Assembly: GCF_018842675.1 (NCBI RefSeq)
Contig: NZ_JAGTWO010000004.1
Location: 682,001-746,000, forward strand
Direction: 5' to 3'
Source of the DNA: Candidatus Pantoea bituminis
Lineage (GTDB): Bacteria > Pseudomonadota > Gammaproteobacteria > Enterobacterales > Enterobacteriaceae
DNA length: 64,000 bases
Position numbers and translations under genes: made by a program
The notes under the pieces: generated by a model
Told to the model about the DNA's origin: nothing
Seen by the model: only the letters and a program-made list of their open reading frames with translations
Databases searched by the model: none
Shown here: positions 63,034 to 64,000 of the stretch, piece by piece
Numbering within the stretch: position 1 is the first letter of the stretch
Layout: each line of letters starts with the position of its first letter

Positions 63034-63919
63034 TCATTCAAACAGACGATCAATCGCAGCGCATTGCTCAATACTCAGCGCACCACCATAGTTACGTGAG
63101 TGACTTGTCATCGAATCGAAACGGCGTGAAACCGCTGTTTTAATGGTTGTCACAAAATCATCCCCAACCGTATAAATCGCCATGAGTTTGCCAATACGTT
63201 GTTGGATACGTACCAGTTCGGCAAGATCACCGCTACGCCAAGCCTGTTTAGCGCTGGCAAAAAGTTCTGGCACAATGTTATTTAATCCAGAAATGACGCC
63301 GGAACCCCCGCCAGTAGATTCGGTAACAAATATTCGTCATAGCCAGAAAGCACAGCAAAATCGCCACGCACCTTTTTTGTTTCCTCTATCAAGGCTCGGT
63401 TGTGCGACAAACAGTCCACTGTATCCTTTATACCTACAAAATTGGGTAACTTTGATGCCAGCTCGCTGACCAATGCTGGTGTAAGATCGCAGCCTGTGCG
63501 GGCAGGGAAGTTATAAGCAAACCATTTTCCTCCTAACTGCTGATCAAGCGCTTCAAAGTAGTGCAATAGCTGATTCTGCGTTTGCCCATAATAGTAGGGC
63601 GGTAAGACCATTACCGCATCAAATCCGCTTTTCCAGGCTGCATCAGCCAACTCAACAATATCGGCCATGCAAGTGCTGGAAACATTGGCCACCATTTTTA
63701 GCGGAGAAAGTTGGCGAGCTTCACGAATCAAAAAAGCCTTTCTTGCTGTGTTAATGAGGCAAATTCTCCAATACTTCCCATCAATAATAGAGTATCGATT
63801 CCTGAGGCATTCAGGCGTGAAAAATGGCGGCCTAACGCCTCAATGTCTACAGCGCCTTTTTCATCAAAAGGGGTTACGGAAGGGCACCAGACGCCAGCAA
63901 ATTCTGAAGGTGTAGTCAC
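63034..63919 (-). CDS. DapA-family aldolase/synthase (two frameshifts)
   Basis: N-acetylneuraminate lyase/dihydrodipicolinate synthase superfamily TIM-barrel protein. GTG 63919 with AGGAG six bases upstream. Visible: VWCPSVTPFDEKG, LLLMGSIGEFASLTQQER (GSxGE substrate motif), the catalytic tyrosine in AYNFPARTG and the Schiff-base lysine in VGIKDTVD. Two -1 shifts, in the A-run 63730-63735 and the C-run 63305-63309 (plus strand), break it; adding one base to each gives 295 aa. The true DapA is unlikely because of divergence and context; a 2-keto-acid aldolase is possible. Likely sequencing errors. Confidence 0.75.
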
Positions 63920-64000
63920 GATCTACTCCTGAATCAGGGTTATAAATGAAACGATGTTTTAATTTAATGAAGTAAAAAATTTCCTGCCAGCGCTCAATGC
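63920..64000. other. Window edge upstream of the DapA-like gene
   Basis: About 81 bp of AT-rich non-coding sequence. It contains the ribosome site of the DapA-like gene (AGGAG on the minus strand, 63926-63930) and no other feature I can support. Confidence 0.5.

Overview
The window reads as chromosomal DNA of a gammaproteobacterium of the order Enterobacterales, most likely an Erwiniaceae member (Pantoea/Erwinia-like). This is inferred from gene order and from protein sequences remembered from E. coli, not from a database search. Almost every gene has a close E. coli K-12 counterpart, and the order follows the recD-to-mutS stretch of that chromosome in a compacted form: several E. coli blocks (the fuc region, mazEF, the type I-E CRISPR-Cas cluster) are absent.

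Layout: (1) 1-8.5 kb: 3' end of recD, argA with two ARG boxes, amiC, three initiator tRNA-Met genes, mltA, and the tcdA/csdE/csdA genes for cyclic t6A. (2) 8.7-17.9 kb: lipoprotein ygdI, sRNA gcvB, gcvA, ygdD, rlmM (three frameshifts), xni, ppnN, queF, syd, sRNA csrB with its UvrY box, yqcC-truC-yqcA. (3) 17.9-27.1 kb: a joined D-galactarate/D-glucarate catabolic cluster, garD < > gudP-gudX-gudD-garL-garR-garK. (4) 27.3-38.2 kb: barA, rlmD-relA, a tandem intergenic repeat, mazG, pyrG, eno. (5) 38.4-50.9 kb: queE, an exported pyrophosphatase, queD, cysJIH, a YciI-like gene, iap, cysG-cysD-cysN-cysC. (6) 51-58 kb: ygbE, ftsB-ispD-ispF-truD, surE-pcm, nlpD, rpoS. (7) 58-64 kb: an SDR remnant, mutS, mltB, yjdM and a DapA-family aldolase/synthase gene.

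The genes form several coherent systems. Sulfate assimilation is represented from sulfate activation (cysDNC) through PAPS reduction (cysH) and sulfite reduction (cysJI), with the siroheme synthase (cysG) that makes the CysI cofactor. GarD plus GudPXD plus GarLRK would take both hexarates to 2-phosphoglycerate, which the enolase in the same window consumes. BarA is the sensor whose partner UvrY drives csrB. AmiC and NlpD are known as an amidase-activator pair. QueD, QueE and QueF supply three steps of the queuosine pathway.

A striking technical feature is a set of at least eleven single-base deletions, nearly all in homopolymer runs, that break rlmM (3), gudD (2), garK, cysD, surE, nlpD and a dapA-like gene (2). 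In each case, restoring one base recovers a full-length conserved protein. They look like systematic homopolymer under-calls rather than biological decay. I found no phage, IS element, CRISPR array or undescribed defence system. The most novel material is two families of intergenic hairpin-rich repeats, an exported soluble pyrophosphatase, and an Iap homologue with altered catalytic residues.
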